In this document: piece after piece, positions 28,033 to 37,105 of the stretch
Layout of the letters: every line of letters begins with the position of its first letter
How positions within the stretch are numbered: position 1 is the first letter of the stretch
Assembly: GCA_023230455.1 (NCBI GenBank)
Contig: JALNXH010000017.1
Coordinates: 1 to 64,000 of the forward strand
Reading direction: 5' to 3'
Origin: Rhodocyclaceae bacterium
GTDB lineage: Bacteria > Pseudomonadota > Gammaproteobacteria > Burkholderiales > Rhodocyclaceae
DNA: 64,000 nt
Made by a program: the position numbers and the translations under genes
Notes under the pieces: generated by a model
Told to the model about the DNA's origin: nothing
Seen by the model: only the letters and a program-made list of their open reading frames with translations
Database searches by the model: none

Positions 28033-29145
28033 ATGGCTGACCTTGCTGCCGATCCTGCCGCGCTTACGCATCCCTTCATCAAGGATCGCGAGGCCTTGGG
28101 CGAATTTCTCGATTCGCTCGCCGACAAGGTGCCGACCATCGAGCGCGATGTGGCGCGGCTGCGCCGCTCGCCGCAGGATCGGACGTTGATTGCCGATCTG
28201 TTCCGCGCGCTGCACAACATCAAGGGCGACGCGGCGATCTGCAAGGTCGAGATGGGCGTGCTCGTCGCACATCCGATCGAAACCCTGCTTTCGCGGCTGC
28301 GCGAGGGCGAGATCGTCTTCTCCGACGCGCTTGCGGAAGTGATTCTGCTCGCCCTCGACCGGCTGGAAATGGCGACGGAAACGATTGCCGCCGGCCACTC
28401 GATCGAACACCTCAAGCTGCCGGCGCTGGTGGATGGCCTGGTGAGCATGAAGGACGGCAGCGAGGCGCAACTGCCCGCGCGCGCCATCGCCGTGATCGAG
28501 GCGGTGACCGGGTTTCGTCCGAATCTTGCAGCGGTTGCGCCGAAAGCGAAGGCGCCGGCTCACGAACGCGGCAGCACGGCGGAGGATCTGCGCTTTTTCC
28601 GCCAACTGGCCTTGCAGCTCGACAGTCTTTCGCCGCACTTCAAGGGCCGCAGCGACCGCCTGCTGCGATTGGTGCTGGACACCAACGCACAGGCCGGGAT
28701 GCCGGTCGATCCGCTACAGCTTGAGGCGGCTGCCTATCTGCACGATGTCGGCATGATGTTCCTGCCCCAGGCGATTTGGCTCAAGGCCGAGCGGTTGAGT
28801 GCGGAGGACCAGCGTGCGATGCGCGACCATCCGCGCTTCGCCGCCGGCCTGCTGGAGCGCATTCCGGGCTGGGAGACGGCGGCGCGGATCGTTCTTCAGC
28901 ACCATGAGATGCCCGACGGCGGAGGCTATCCGGGTGGGCTGAAGGAGCCTGACATCGTCGCCGGCGCCAAGATCCTGGCCATGGCCGACGCCTTCGAGGC
29001 GGTCACGCTGAAGCACAGCCATCGCGGCCAGAGCCGCTCACTGCTGCGCGCCATCGCCGAGATCAACGCCTGCGACAACCAGTTTGCGCCGGAATGGATC
29101 GACCACTTCAATGCGGTGATACGCAAGAGCATCGAACAGGGGTGA
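28033..29145 (+). CDS. Hpt-like / HD-GYP domain protein
   Basis: A 370-aa cytoplasmic protein. The N-terminal 110 residues look like a histidine phosphotransfer domain: LFRALHNIKGDAAICKV contains the HxxKG pattern with a phosphorylatable His. The C-terminal half is an HD-GYP phosphodiesterase: AAYLHDVGMMFLP (HD), RDHPRFAAGLLERI, QHHEMPDGGGYPGGL (intact HHE..GYP) and AMADAFEAVT. HD-GYP enzymes hydrolyse c-di-GMP. A phosphorelay controlling c-di-GMP turnover is a reasonable reading. The ATG at 28033 matches the domain start; the longer frame from 27802 would run across the terminator of the preceding gene. The receiver-TPR and kinase genes 1.1 kb further on could be partners. Confidence 0.82.
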   Translation: MADLAADPAALTHPFIKDREALGEFLDSLADKVPTIERDVARLRRSPQDRTLIADLFRALHNIKGDAAICKVEMGVLVAHPIETLLSRLREGEIVFSDALAEVILLALDRLEMATETIAAGHSIEHLKLPALVDGLVSMKDGSEAQLPARAIAVIEAVTGFRPNLAAVAPKAKAPAHERGSTAEDLRFFRQLALQLDSLSPHFKGRSDRLLRLVLDTNAQAGMPVDPLQLEAAAYLHDVGMMFLPQAIWLKAERLSAEDQRAMRDHPRFAAGLLERIPGWETAARIVLQHHEMPDGGGYPGGLKEPDIVAGAKILAMADAFEAVTLKHSHRGQSRSLLRAIAEINACDNQFAPEWIDHFNAVIRKSIEQG

Positions 29146-29212
29146 GCGACGCCGTGGCCGCGGTCGATCAACCTATAATTGTGCTTTGCCGCAAATCCTC
29201 CCTTCCCCTGCC

Positions 29213-30211
29213 ATGAAAAACATCACCCTCTCGCGCTTCCTGATCGAAGAACAGCGCGACAAGAACCTCATCCCGGCCGATCTGCGTCTGCTCATCGAAG
29301 TCGTCGCCCGCGCCTGCAAGGCCATTTCCATCGCCATCGGCAAGGGCGGCCTGGCCGATGTGCTGGGCGGTGCCGGTTCGGACAATGTGCAGGGCGAGGC
29401 GCAGAAGAAACTCGACGTGATTTCCAATGAAATCCTGCTCGAAGCCAACGAATGGGGCGGCCACCTGGCGGCGATGGCCTCCGAGGAAATGGAGTTGCCG
29501 CATCCGATTCCCAACCGCTATCCGAAGGGCGAATACCTGCTGTTGTTCGATCCCCTCGACGGTTCGTCGAACATCGACGTGAACGTTTCGATCGGCACCA
29601 TCTTTTCGGTGCTGCGCTGTCCGGAGGGCGCCGAAGCCAACGAGCAGGCCTTCCTGCAGCCCGGCAATCAGCAACTTTGCGCCGGTTACGCGGTGTATGG
29701 GCCGACCACGCTGCTGGTGCTGACCCTCGGCGACGGAGTCAACGTGTTCACTCTCGATCGCGAAATGGGCAGTTTCGTACTGACCCAGCGCAATGTGCGG
29801 ATTCCCGAGGACACCAAGGAATTCGCCATCAATGCGTCCAACCAGCGTTTCTGGGAGCCGCCGGTGCAGCGCTACATCGGTGAAATGGTCGCCGGCAAGG
29901 AGGGGCCGCGCGGCCAGGATTTCAACATGCGCTGGGTGGCGTCGATGGTCGCCGATGTGCATCGCATCCTTTCCCGCGGCGGCATCTTTCTTTATCCGCT
30001 GGACAGCAAGACCAAGGCCAAGGGCGGCAAACTGCGTCTGATGTACGAAGCCAATCCGATGGCGCTGATCGTCGAACAGGCGGGCGGCAAGGCCACCGAC
30101 GGCCATCGCCGCCTGCTCGACATTCAGCCGACCGGCTTGCACCAGCGGGTGCCGGTGATTCTCGGCTCGAAGAACGAAGTGGAGCGGGTGACCGCCTATC
30201 ACGCCGGGTAG
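29213..30211 (+). CDS. fbp: fructose-1,6-bisphosphatase class I
   Basis: A 332-aa enzyme of normal class I length. Signature DPLDGSSNIDVNVSIGTIF (metal-binding DPxDGSSN), earlier EANEWGGHLAAMASEEME, and C-terminal SRGGIFLYP and EQAGGKATDG. It dephosphorylates fructose-1,6-bisphosphate to fructose-6-phosphate in gluconeogenesis, and in the Calvin cycle if present. Start at MKNITLSRFL; a TATAAT box lies at 29174-29179, about 35 bp before the start, though no clear -35 hexamer is seen. Followed 54 bp later by the receiver-TPR gene, which may be partly co-transcribed. Confidence 0.94.
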   Translation: MKNITLSRFLIEEQRDKNLIPADLRLLIEVVARACKAISIAIGKGGLADVLGGAGSDNVQGEAQKKLDVISNEILLEANEWGGHLAAMASEEMELPHPIPNRYPKGEYLLLFDPLDGSSNIDVNVSIGTIFSVLRCPEGAEANEQAFLQPGNQQLCAGYAVYGPTTLLVLTLGDGVNVFTLDREMGSFVLTQRNVRIPEDTKEFAINASNQRFWEPPVQRYIGEMVAGKEGPRGQDFNMRWVASMVADVHRILSRGGIFLYPLDSKTKAKGGKLRLMYEANPMALIVEQAGGKATDGHRRLLDIQPTGLHQRVPVILGSKNEVERVTAYHAG

Positions 30212-30265
30212 CATGGCGATGCCGCGGCCGGGCGACCTCATCGACAGCGCAACCCGGATTACGCC

Positions 30266-31930
30266 ATGGATCTGAGAGACAAAAGCGGGTTGCTGATCGA
30301 CGACCTCGCCGACATGCGCAACGCCATGCGCATCCAGCTGGCCGACGGCGGCCTCGACCGCTGCGACATGGCGCGCAACGTCAAAGAGGCAGTGGCCAAG
30401 CTCACACTCAAGCGCTACGACCTCATCGTTTGCGACTACGCCCTCGGCCAGGGCGCCGACGGACAACAGCTGCTCGAACTGTTGCGCCGCCGCCAGCTGA
30501 TGCCGCTGTCTACCGCTTTTCTCATGGTGACCGGCGAATCGGGTTACGAGCAGGTCGCGACTGCGGCCGAATATGCCCCCGACGACTATCTGATCAAGCC
30601 GTTCACGTCGGCTACGCTACAGGCGCGGCTGGTCCGCATCCTGGAAAAGAAGGCCGCCTTGATGCCGGTCTACCGGCATCTGCCCTTGGCCGACAAGCGC
30701 GGCGATCCCGAAAAGGCGCTCGCCGCCTGTGACGAGTTGCTGGCCGGCGACAGCCGCTATCAGTTCGATGTACTGCGCCTCAAGGGGGACTTGTTGATCG
30801 GGCTGGAGCGTCCCGACGAGGCGCTCCAGCTCTACGAAGGCGCCCTACAGCAGCGCGAAACGCCCTGGGCCGCGGTCGGCCGCGCGCGCGCGCTGGCCGC
30901 CCTGGGACGTACCGAAGAAGCCAGCGAGAATCTGCACAAGGCGCTCGACGCCTATCCCAATTACCTGGCGGCCTATGATTCGCTGGCGGCGCTACTGGAA
31001 AAATCCGACAAGGGCGCGGCCCAGGACGTGGTGGAACGGGCGCTGAAGGTTGCTCCGTCGACCCAACGTACCCGTCGCCTTGGTGGCCTGGCGCTGGAGA
31101 ACAAGGATTTCGCACGCGCCGAAACCGCTTTCCGCCGCGCGGTGGACAAGGATCGCAGCGGTTTCTTCAAAAGCCACGACGATTACGCCGGCCTGGCCAA
31201 GAGCTGCTCCGAACAGGGCAAGACCAAGGAGGCGCTGGGCGCGATTCAGGACATGGGCCAGCATTTCGTCCGCACGCCGGAACTGGCGGCGCGCCAGGCC
31301 GCCGTGGAATGCCAGGTGCAAGCCAAGGCCGGCAATACCGCCGCCGCCGAGGCCGCCCTGCAAAGGGCGTTGCAACTGGGCAAGGAGGCCCGGCTCGATC
31401 CGAATACCGCGCTCGAAGTGGCCCAGGCCTGTTTTGTCGGCGGCCGTGCCGACGAAGCCCGGCGGCTGATCGAAGCCGTCGCCGAGGATCACCACGAGAA
31501 TGTCGATGTACTCGATCGGGCGCAGTCGGTGTTTGCCCATGCCGGGCTGGGCGACGAAGGTGCGGTGCTGCTCGAAGCCACCCGCAAGCGGATGATCAAG
31601 CTCAACAACGACGCCATCGCCATGAGCCGACGCGGCGAACTGGATCAGGCCATGGAGATGCTCACCGAGGCCGCCGACCGGCTGCGCAACAACTGCCAGG
31701 TTTCGATCAATGCCGCCGCGGCCCTGCTCACCCACATTCAGCGCAACGGCATGAACATGGAGCGGCTGGAGCGTGCGCGCGGTTATATCGATCAGGCGCA
31801 GCGGGCCAATCCGACACACCCGCGGCTGGCGGAAATTTCGGATCTCTATCGCAAGGTGGCACCGGCCGATGCGTCTGCGCTCGATGAAAGCGGATCGGTC
31901 ACGGAGCAGGGTGAGCCGGGAGCGGGCTGA
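30266..31930 (+). CDS. response regulator receiver - TPR protein
   Basis: A 554-aa protein. Residues 1-125 are a CheY-like receiver: acidic pocket LLIDDLADM, phosphoacceptor Asp57 in LIVCDYALGQG, switch VTGESG and Lys in YLIKPFT. The rest is built from about ten tetratricopeptide-like helix pairs (e.g. RPDEALQLYEGALQQRETPW, RTEEASENLHKALDAYPNYL). No DNA-binding or enzymatic output is present, so it probably works by protein-protein interaction. The family resembles receiver-TPR proteins found with chemotaxis or pilus regulators. Its TGA shares a base with the ATG of the kinase-like gene, giving an obvious two-gene module. Confidence 0.85.
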   Translation: MDLRDKSGLLIDDLADMRNAMRIQLADGGLDRCDMARNVKEAVAKLTLKRYDLIVCDYALGQGADGQQLLELLRRRQLMPLSTAFLMVTGESGYEQVATAAEYAPDDYLIKPFTSATLQARLVRILEKKAALMPVYRHLPLADKRGDPEKALAACDELLAGDSRYQFDVLRLKGDLLIGLERPDEALQLYEGALQQRETPWAAVGRARALAALGRTEEASENLHKALDAYPNYLAAYDSLAALLEKSDKGAAQDVVERALKVAPSTQRTRRLGGLALENKDFARAETAFRRAVDKDRSGFFKSHDDYAGLAKSCSEQGKTKEALGAIQDMGQHFVRTPELAARQAAVECQVQAKAGNTAAAEAALQRALQLGKEARLDPNTALEVAQACFVGGRADEARRLIEAVAEDHHENVDVLDRAQSVFAHAGLGDEGAVLLEATRKRMIKLNNDAIAMSRRGELDQAMEMLTEAADRLRNNCQVSINAAAALLTHIQRNGMNMERLERARGYIDQAQRANPTHPRLAEISDLYRKVAPADASALDESGSVTEQGEPGAG

Positions 31931-32565
31931 TGGACACGCTGGTCGCCGCCGCCATCCACGACGCCAAGAATTCTCTGCACGCGCTCGACACTTGGCTCGC
32001 CCGCGCGCGCGCCGAGGCGCCGTCGCCCGCGTTGGAACAGGCCTGCCTGCTCTCCTCGCAAATCAATGCCCAACTGGTTGAACTGCTCGCGCTGTATCGC
32101 GCCGACCGGGGGCGCCTACAGCTGAACGTCAACGACCATTTCTTGGCCGACTTCGTCGACGATCTGCTCGCCGAACTGGTGCTGCCGGCGCCGGCCAAGG
32201 TGGTTGTCGAATGCGACCGGAGCGCTGTGCAGATGCTCGGCGCCTGGGCCTTCGATGCCTATCTGGTGAAGTTCGTGTTGCTCGATGCGTTGCGCAATGC
32301 AGCCCGTCATGCCCGTCACCGCGTCCGCATCGAACTCGAACGCGAGACCGGCGGCGGTTTGCGGATCTGCGTCGGCGACGACGGGCCGGGCTTTCCTGCC
32401 GCGGTGCTGGAGGGCGCTACGGCGGCGATGGATGCCGACAGCAGCGGTCTTGGCCTCGCCTTTGCGCGCCTCATCGCCGACCGCCACGCGACGCCTTCCG
32501 GACGTCGCGGACGTGTCGAACTGGGCAACCGCGACGGCGCCCGCTTCAGCCTGATCCTGCCCTGA
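31930..32565 (+). CDS. minimal soluble histidine kinase-like protein
   Basis: A 211-aa protein starting one base inside the stop of the receiver-TPR gene (TGATG). It contains only a short dimerisation-like helix with AAIHDAKNSLHAL (candidate phospho-His at residue 10) and a HATPase domain: N box DALRNAARHARHR, G1 DDGPGF and G2 SSGLGLAFARL. There is no membrane segment or sensory domain. It is unusually short for a kinase; HDxKNxL is the H-box form of HisKA-type enzymes. It may phosphorylate the adjacent receiver or act as a phosphatase on it. The stop is 13 bp from the convergent FKBP gene. Confidence 0.8.
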   Translation: MDTLVAAAIHDAKNSLHALDTWLARARAEAPSPALEQACLLSSQINAQLVELLALYRADRGRLQLNVNDHFLADFVDDLLAELVLPAPAKVVVECDRSAVQMLGAWAFDAYLVKFVLLDALRNAARHARHRVRIELERETGGGLRICVGDDGPGFPAAVLEGATAAMDADSSGLGLAFARLIADRHATPSGRRGRVELGNRDGARFSLILP

Positions 32566-32577
32566 GCGTCGCCCGCT

Positions 32578-32928
32578 TCAGCGCAGGCCGAGCAGCTCGA
32601 CTTCGAAAATCAGCGTTGCGTTGGGCGGGATCACGCCGCCGGCACCCGCTGCGCCGTAGCCGAGCTGCGGCGGGATGGTCAGCTTGCGCGTGCCGCCGAC
32701 TTTCATTCCCTGTACCCCTTCGTCCCAGCCGGCGATCACCCAGCGTTGGCCGAGTGCGAACTCGAACGGTTCGTTGCGCGTACGGCTCGAATCGAAGGTT
32801 TGGCCGTCGCTGAGCCAGCCGGTGTAATGGACGATGACGTTGCGGCCGGCGACGGCCTCTTCGCCGCTGCCAAGGGTGACGTCCTCGATGATGAGGCCGG
32901 AAGGGGTGGTGATGGCGCTGGTGCTCAT
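32578..32928 (-). CDS. FKBP-type peptidyl-prolyl cis-trans isomerase
   Basis: A 116-aa single-domain FKBP: VIVHYTGWLSDGQTFDSS, FALGQRWVIAGWDEGVQGMK, GGTRKLTIPPQLGYGAAG and VIPPNATLIFEVELL are canonical. No signal peptide, so cytoplasmic. It accelerates prolyl isomerisation and may act as a folding chaperone. Length matches small bacterial FKBPs. Located 16 bp downstream of the PAS-GGDEF-EAL gene's stop on the same strand orientation order, hence possibly in its own transcript; promoter not resolved. Confidence 0.92.
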   Translation of the reverse strand: MSTSAITTPSGLIIEDVTLGSGEEAVAGRNVIVHYTGWLSDGQTFDSSRTRNEPFEFALGQRWVIAGWDEGVQGMKVGGTRKLTIPPQLGYGAAGAGGVIPPNATLIFEVELLGLR

Positions 32929-32944
32929 GGTGCGGGTACCTGGG

Positions 32945-35200
32945 TTAGATGTGATAGTGGTTGTGGGGGTGAAGCTTTTGCTCCAGTTCCGGTGGTTTGA
33001 ACAGGAGCGCGGCCTGGTCGGGGGCCAGCGGCCGGGAAAAATAATAGCCCTGGAAGCGCCGGCAGCCGTATTGGATCAGCATCGCCAGCTGGGCTTCGGT
33101 TTCTACGCCTTCGGCCAGTGTATCCAGTCCGAGCGCCGCGGCGAGACCGATCACCGCAGCGACGATCGCCGCATCTTCCTTGTCGTCGCACAGGTCACGG
33201 ACGAAGCTTTGGTCGATCTTCAGCTTGTGCACCGGAAACCGTTTCAGGTAGCTGAGACTGGAATAGCCGGTGCCGAAGTCGTCGATGGCCAGACGCACGC
33301 CCATGTCGGCGAGCTCTCTGAGGCGCAGCAGGGTTTCTTCCTGGTCCTGCATCAGCGAGCCTTCGGTGATTTCGAGTTCCAGCAGGCGTGCCGGCTGGCC
33401 GGTCTCCGCCAGGATGGCGCGGATCGTCTCGACCAGATTGCGCTGGCGGAACTGCCGCGGCGAGAGGTTGACCGAGACCGGCAGCAGCGGCAGCCCCATT
33501 TCCTGCCAAACGCGGTTCTGCCGCATCGCTTCGCGCAGCACCCATTCACCGAGTGGGACGATCAGCCCGGTTTCCTCGGCGACCGGAATGAATTCTCCCG
33601 GCGAAATCATGCCGTGTTCCGGATCGTTCCAGCGTACCAGCGCTTCCAGCCCGCAGACGCCGTTGCGGTCGAGATCCACCAGTGGCTGGTAGTGGAGCAG
33701 CAGTTCGCCGCGATCGAGCGCGGCGCGCAGGCGCTGTTCCAGATTGAAAAAACGCGTCGCCTCTTCGTTCATGCGCGCGGTAAAGAACTGGAAATTGTTC
33801 CGTCCGGCCGACTTGGCGTGATACATCGCGGTGTCGGCGTTTTTCATCAGCCGCATTGCATCGTCGCAATCGTCGGGGTAGATGCTGATGCCGATCGACG
33901 GCGTTGCACGCAGCGCGTGGCCGCCGATCTGGACTACCGGGTCGAGTGCGGCGATGATTTTTTCCGCGACCATCACCACGTCGTCGACGTTGCGGAAATC
34001 ATGCAGCATGACCACGAATTCGTCGCCGCCCAGGCGCGATACGGTATCCGTCGCGCGCACCGCGGCGGTCAGCCGCGCAGCCACCTGCTTCAGCAGTTCG
34101 TCGCCGATGGCGTGACCGAGGGTGTCGTTGATACCCTTGAACCGGTCGAGGTCGAGGAACATCACCGCCACCCGTTTGCCGTGGCGGTCCGCCTGGGCCA
34201 GGGCTTGGCTCAGACGGTCCTGGAGCAGGGCGCGGTTGGGCAGGCCGGTCAGCGCATCGTGGTGGGCCAGACGCCAGACGCGCTGTTCGGTCTGCATGCG
34301 TTCGAAAATTTCCTCTTGCAGCTTGGCGTTGGCACTGGCCAGCTCCCGGGTGCGCTCGTGCACCCGCTGTTCCATCTCGTCGCGGGCCTGGATCAGCGCC
34401 AATTCCGCGTCGCGTCGCTGGGTGATGTCTTCCACCAGCCAGGCCGAACCGTTCGCCGGGTCGGCCGGATCCAGGGCGCGCCCGGAGATTCGCGCCCAGA
34501 ACTGGCTGCCGTCGGCACGGGGCAGGCGCAGTTCGCTGTGATGGTCGCGGTTTTCCTCCGCACCGCGGAGAAATTCGTTGGCCAGGCGCTCGAACCCCTC
34601 CGGGTTGCCGCCCATCACCTCGGCGACGCGGCGACTGAGCAATGCGCCGCTTTCAACGCCCATCAATTCCTCGATGCAGCGGTTGCAGCGCACGATCCTT
34701 TGCTGGCGCACCACGGCGATGCCGATCAGATTGGTTTCGAAAATACCCAGCAATTCGCGTGTGGACCTGTCCAGCGCATCGCGAATCGAGCGTTCCTCGT
34801 CCACGTCCTCCATGATCCAGATCGTGCCCTGGCCGGGATAGTCCGGATTCAACGCCTTGGCCGAAATGCGGCACCAGAACAGGCTGCCGTCCTTGCGCCG
34901 CATCAGCCGCTCGCTGCGGTAGGAGCGCCCGGCGCTGAGCTGTGGCACGGCTTCCCGGCCCAGTTCCTCGTAGGCTTCGTGGGAGGCATTCAACGCTTCT
35001 CCGGGCAGTCCGAGCATTTCGTCGGGCCGATAGCCCCACATTTCCGCCGCCAGCGCATTCGCCTGGACGATCACCCGGCGGCGGGTGAACAAGATGCCCA
35101 CCGTGGCATTCTCGAGGATGGCGCGCAGCTCCAGCAGCGTTTGGGCCAGACTGTTGCCGCCTGCGGCCGCAGCATCCCGCGCGCCGGCTATTTTCAGCAT
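32945..35200 (-). CDS. PAS-GGDEF-EAL cyclic-di-GMP signalling protein
   Basis: A 751-aa soluble protein. Two to three PAS/PAC domains occupy about residues 20-275 (e.g. ATVGILFTRRRVIVQANALA; AYEELGREAVPQ). A coiled segment leads to GGDEF near 315-470 with the intact motif RLGGDEF and, five residues before it, RATD, an inhibitory RxxD site. EAL follows: EALVRW, KIDQSFVRD and DDFGTGYSSL, the expected catalytic motifs. Both synthesis and hydrolysis of c-di-GMP are thus possible; which dominates is unknown. No membrane helices; PAS domains may sense redox or a ligand. The gene lies in a stretch rich in c-di-GMP-related functions. Confidence 0.9.
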   Translation of the reverse strand: MLKIAGARDAAAAGGNSLAQTLLELRAILENATVGILFTRRRVIVQANALAAEMWGYRPDEMLGLPGEALNASHEAYEELGREAVPQLSAGRSYRSERLMRRKDGSLFWCRISAKALNPDYPGQGTIWIMEDVDEERSIRDALDRSTRELLGIFETNLIGIAVVRQQRIVRCNRCIEELMGVESGALLSRRVAEVMGGNPEGFERLANEFLRGAEENRDHHSELRLPRADGSQFWARISGRALDPADPANGSAWLVEDITQRRDAELALIQARDEMEQRVHERTRELASANAKLQEEIFERMQTEQRVWRLAHHDALTGLPNRALLQDRLSQALAQADRHGKRVAVMFLDLDRFKGINDTLGHAIGDELLKQVAARLTAAVRATDTVSRLGGDEFVVMLHDFRNVDDVVMVAEKIIAALDPVVQIGGHALRATPSIGISIYPDDCDDAMRLMKNADTAMYHAKSAGRNNFQFFTARMNEEATRFFNLEQRLRAALDRGELLLHYQPLVDLDRNGVCGLEALVRWNDPEHGMISPGEFIPVAEETGLIVPLGEWVLREAMRQNRVWQEMGLPLLPVSVNLSPRQFRQRNLVETIRAILAETGQPARLLELEITEGSLMQDQEETLLRLRELADMGVRLAIDDFGTGYSSLSYLKRFPVHKLKIDQSFVRDLCDDKEDAAIVAAVIGLAAALGLDTLAEGVETEAQLAMLIQYGCRRFQGYYFSRPLAPDQAALLFKPPELEQKLHPHNHYHI

Positions 35201-35233
35201 GGCGTACCGCCCCCGCGGCCGCGCCCGGCGATG

Positions 35234-36103
35234 TCAGCCACTCAGCCGCTCCAGCAACTTGTACACCGCGACCGAATCCTCCTCGCCCATGCCGCTGCCG
35301 ACCATCGCATTGAGCAGCTGCGCCGTCGCCGCCGAATTCGGCAGGGCCAGGCCGAGGCGATGCGCCTCTTCCATGACGATGCGCAGATCCTTCTGGTGCA
35401 TCCAGGCCTTGAAGCCGGGGGCGAAGTTTCCTGCCAGCATGCGGCTGCCGTGGAATTCGAGAATGCGGCTATAGGCCGAGCCGCCGAGCAGCGCCTCGCG
35501 CACCTTCGCCGCATCGACGCCGCTTTTGCGCGCGAAGTTGAGCGCCTCCGCCACCGCGGCGACCGTGACGCCGGTGAGTATCTGGTTGCAGGCCTTGGCC
35601 ACCTGTCCGGCCCCGCTAGCGCCGATATGAGTCACCGACTTACCCATGACTTCGAACAGCGGCCGGATGCGGGCAAAGGGCTCATCGTTGCCGCCGACCA
35701 TGATGGTCAGCGTCGCTTCAATGGCGCCCTTCTCGCCGCCGGAAACCGGCGCATCGAGAAACCCGATGCCGCGTTGCGCCAGCCGGGCGCCGATGTCGCG
35801 CGCCGCCGCCGGCGCGATGGTGCTCATGTCCGCCACGATCAGCCCCGCACGCGCCCCTTCCGCCAGTCCGCCGGGGCCGAAGCAGATCTGCTCCACGTCC
35901 GGCGCGTCGGCCACCATGGTGAATACGATGTCGGCCTGTTTGGCAACCTCCGCCGGCGAGGCGTGCAGGGTTGCGTCTACGTCGGCAAAGGGCTCGAACG
36001 AGGCCTGCCGCCGTGCCCACAGGTGCAGCGCATGGCCGGCGCGCGCCAGATGCAAGGCCATGGGCCGGCCCATCAAACCGAGGCCGATGAAACCGACGTT
36101 CAT
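35234..36103 (-). CDS. NAD(P)-dependent beta-hydroxyacid dehydrogenase (3-hydroxyisobutyrate / tartronate semialdehyde type)
   Basis: A 289-aa enzyme with N-terminal Rossmann fold MNVGFIGLGLMGRPMALHLA, the substrate-binding DAPVSGGEKGA motif and the catalytic Lys region GQVAKACNQIL. This is the 3-hydroxyisobutyrate dehydrogenase superfamily (MmsB, GarR/GlxR). Substrate cannot be fixed from motifs; 2-hydroxy-3-oxopropionate reductase or succinic semialdehyde reductase are alternatives. It starts 131 bp from the window's AT-containing gap before DUF4202 and ends 33 bp before the PAS-GGDEF-EAL gene. Confidence 0.86.
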   Translation of the reverse strand: MNVGFIGLGLMGRPMALHLARAGHALHLWARRQASFEPFADVDATLHASPAEVAKQADIVFTMVADAPDVEQICFGPGGLAEGARAGLIVADMSTIAPAAARDIGARLAQRGIGFLDAPVSGGEKGAIEATLTIMVGGNDEPFARIRPLFEVMGKSVTHIGASGAGQVAKACNQILTGVTVAAVAEALNFARKSGVDAAKVREALLGGSAYSRILEFHGSRMLAGNFAPGFKAWMHQKDLRIVMEEAHRLGLALPNSAATAQLLNAMVGSGMGEEDSVAVYKLLERLSG

Positions 36104-36297
36104 GGGTTCAGTGCGCTTGCGTTGCAGCTATGGATCGTGTGCCGGGTGCGATGCTCGGCCCGGCCTGCAAAAGAATTACACATGGTGGGTCTCCTCCTCC
36201 CTGCGCTTAGCATGCCTGCGATTGGGCACGATAGCGGTCGCAACTATACCAATTCCATACCGCCTCGCCGCTGCGTGCTGATTTTAGCGATCGATGC

Positions 36298-36915
36298 TCA
36301 GTGAGCTGCGCCCACGGCCTTCAGGATCAGCGGCACCAGGTGTTCGGGCAGGCGGATTCCGCCGCCGAGAACGAATTCGTGCGCGCGTGGCGACAGCTTT
36401 TGCCAGGTCTTGGCGATGATGTCGAGCCACTTGTCTTCGCTGTAGTCGGCCTTCTGTGCGGCGAACGGCGCCATGTAGTGCTCGATGAACACCAGTCCCG
36501 CCACATCCTCGACGAGTTGGCTGTCGGGGTTGCTGCGCAGGGCTTTCTTGCCCACTGCCGCCGCGACGCGCGCCGCCAGCGCAGCGTCGTAGCCAGCCTG
36601 TAGCGTCAGGCCGGCGGCGAGTTCGGCGTGGAAGCGGTACAGGCTGGTGCGCCAGCGATGATAGCCGGCCCTGTCCATCGGGAAATCGCTGCGCGGAATC
36701 TTCCATCGCTGCACGTGCTGGGCGCGCACGGCGAGACGCACGGCTTCATCGGCCTCGGCCGCGTAGCGTTCCAGCATCGCGCTCATGCGCTGCCCGTAGA
36801 GCAGCTCTTTGGCCTGCAGCTGGCCGTCGTCGTTGTGTTCCTGGTTCGGGTCCGCGGCGTTGGCGGCATCGATCAGGGCAACCGCACGGGCGAAGCGTTC
36901 CGATGATGAAGTCAT
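36298..36915 (-). CDS. DUF4202 domain-containing protein
   Basis: A 205-aa protein I recognise as DUF4202: FARAVALIDAANAADPNQE at the N-terminus, HVQRWKIPRSDFPMDRAGYH in the middle and LVFIEHYMAPFAAQKADYSE later. A conserved His/Glu/Asp-rich helical core suggests an HD-like metal-binding fold, but no activity is established. It is divergent from nasA, with 190 bp between, and could share the regulatory region of nitrate assimilation. The association with nitrogen or siroheme genes is my inference from position. Confidence 0.75.
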   Translation of the reverse strand: MTSSSERFARAVALIDAANAADPNQEHNDDGQLQAKELLYGQRMSAMLERYAAEADEAVRLAVRAQHVQRWKIPRSDFPMDRAGYHRWRTSLYRFHAELAAGLTLQAGYDAALAARVAAAVGKKALRSNPDSQLVEDVAGLVFIEHYMAPFAAQKADYSEDKWLDIIAKTWQKLSPRAHEFVLGGGIRLPEHLVPLILKAVGAAH

Positions 36916-37077
36916 GCATTCTCCTTTGCAGCGGCCGATTATAGTGAGCCGCGTCTCTGCCCGGTGTGACGCAGTGACGCACCACGCTGACGCACTGCGG
37001 CGTTCCGCGCACAGGAATCGAGCACCGTTTCGATGCGTGGCGCCCCTTGCGGCGTGTGGCTCCCGCCGCCGGGCTCA

Positions 37078-37093
37078 TGGCACAGGCCTTGCA
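37078..37093 (+). promoter_or_regulatory. sigma54 promoter of nasA
   Basis: TGGCAC-AGGCC-TTGCA is a perfect -24/-12 element (TGGCAC-N5-TTGCW). Transcription would begin about 12 nt after the GC of the -12 box, near 37103, only a few bases before the ATG at 37106, so the message would be almost leaderless. Unlike nirB and nrtA there is no room for an ANTAR leader. A CGCAGTG/CACTGCG inverted repeat lies upstream in 36970-37005. Confidence 0.75.
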
Positions 37094-37105
37094 GCGTAGG
37101 TCTAC

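Noticed and set aside
32834..36304. 1156-codon open frame opposite FKBP, PAS-GGDEF-EAL and dehydrogenase genes
   Set aside because: High GC keeps antisense frames open; three well-supported genes occupy the other strand.
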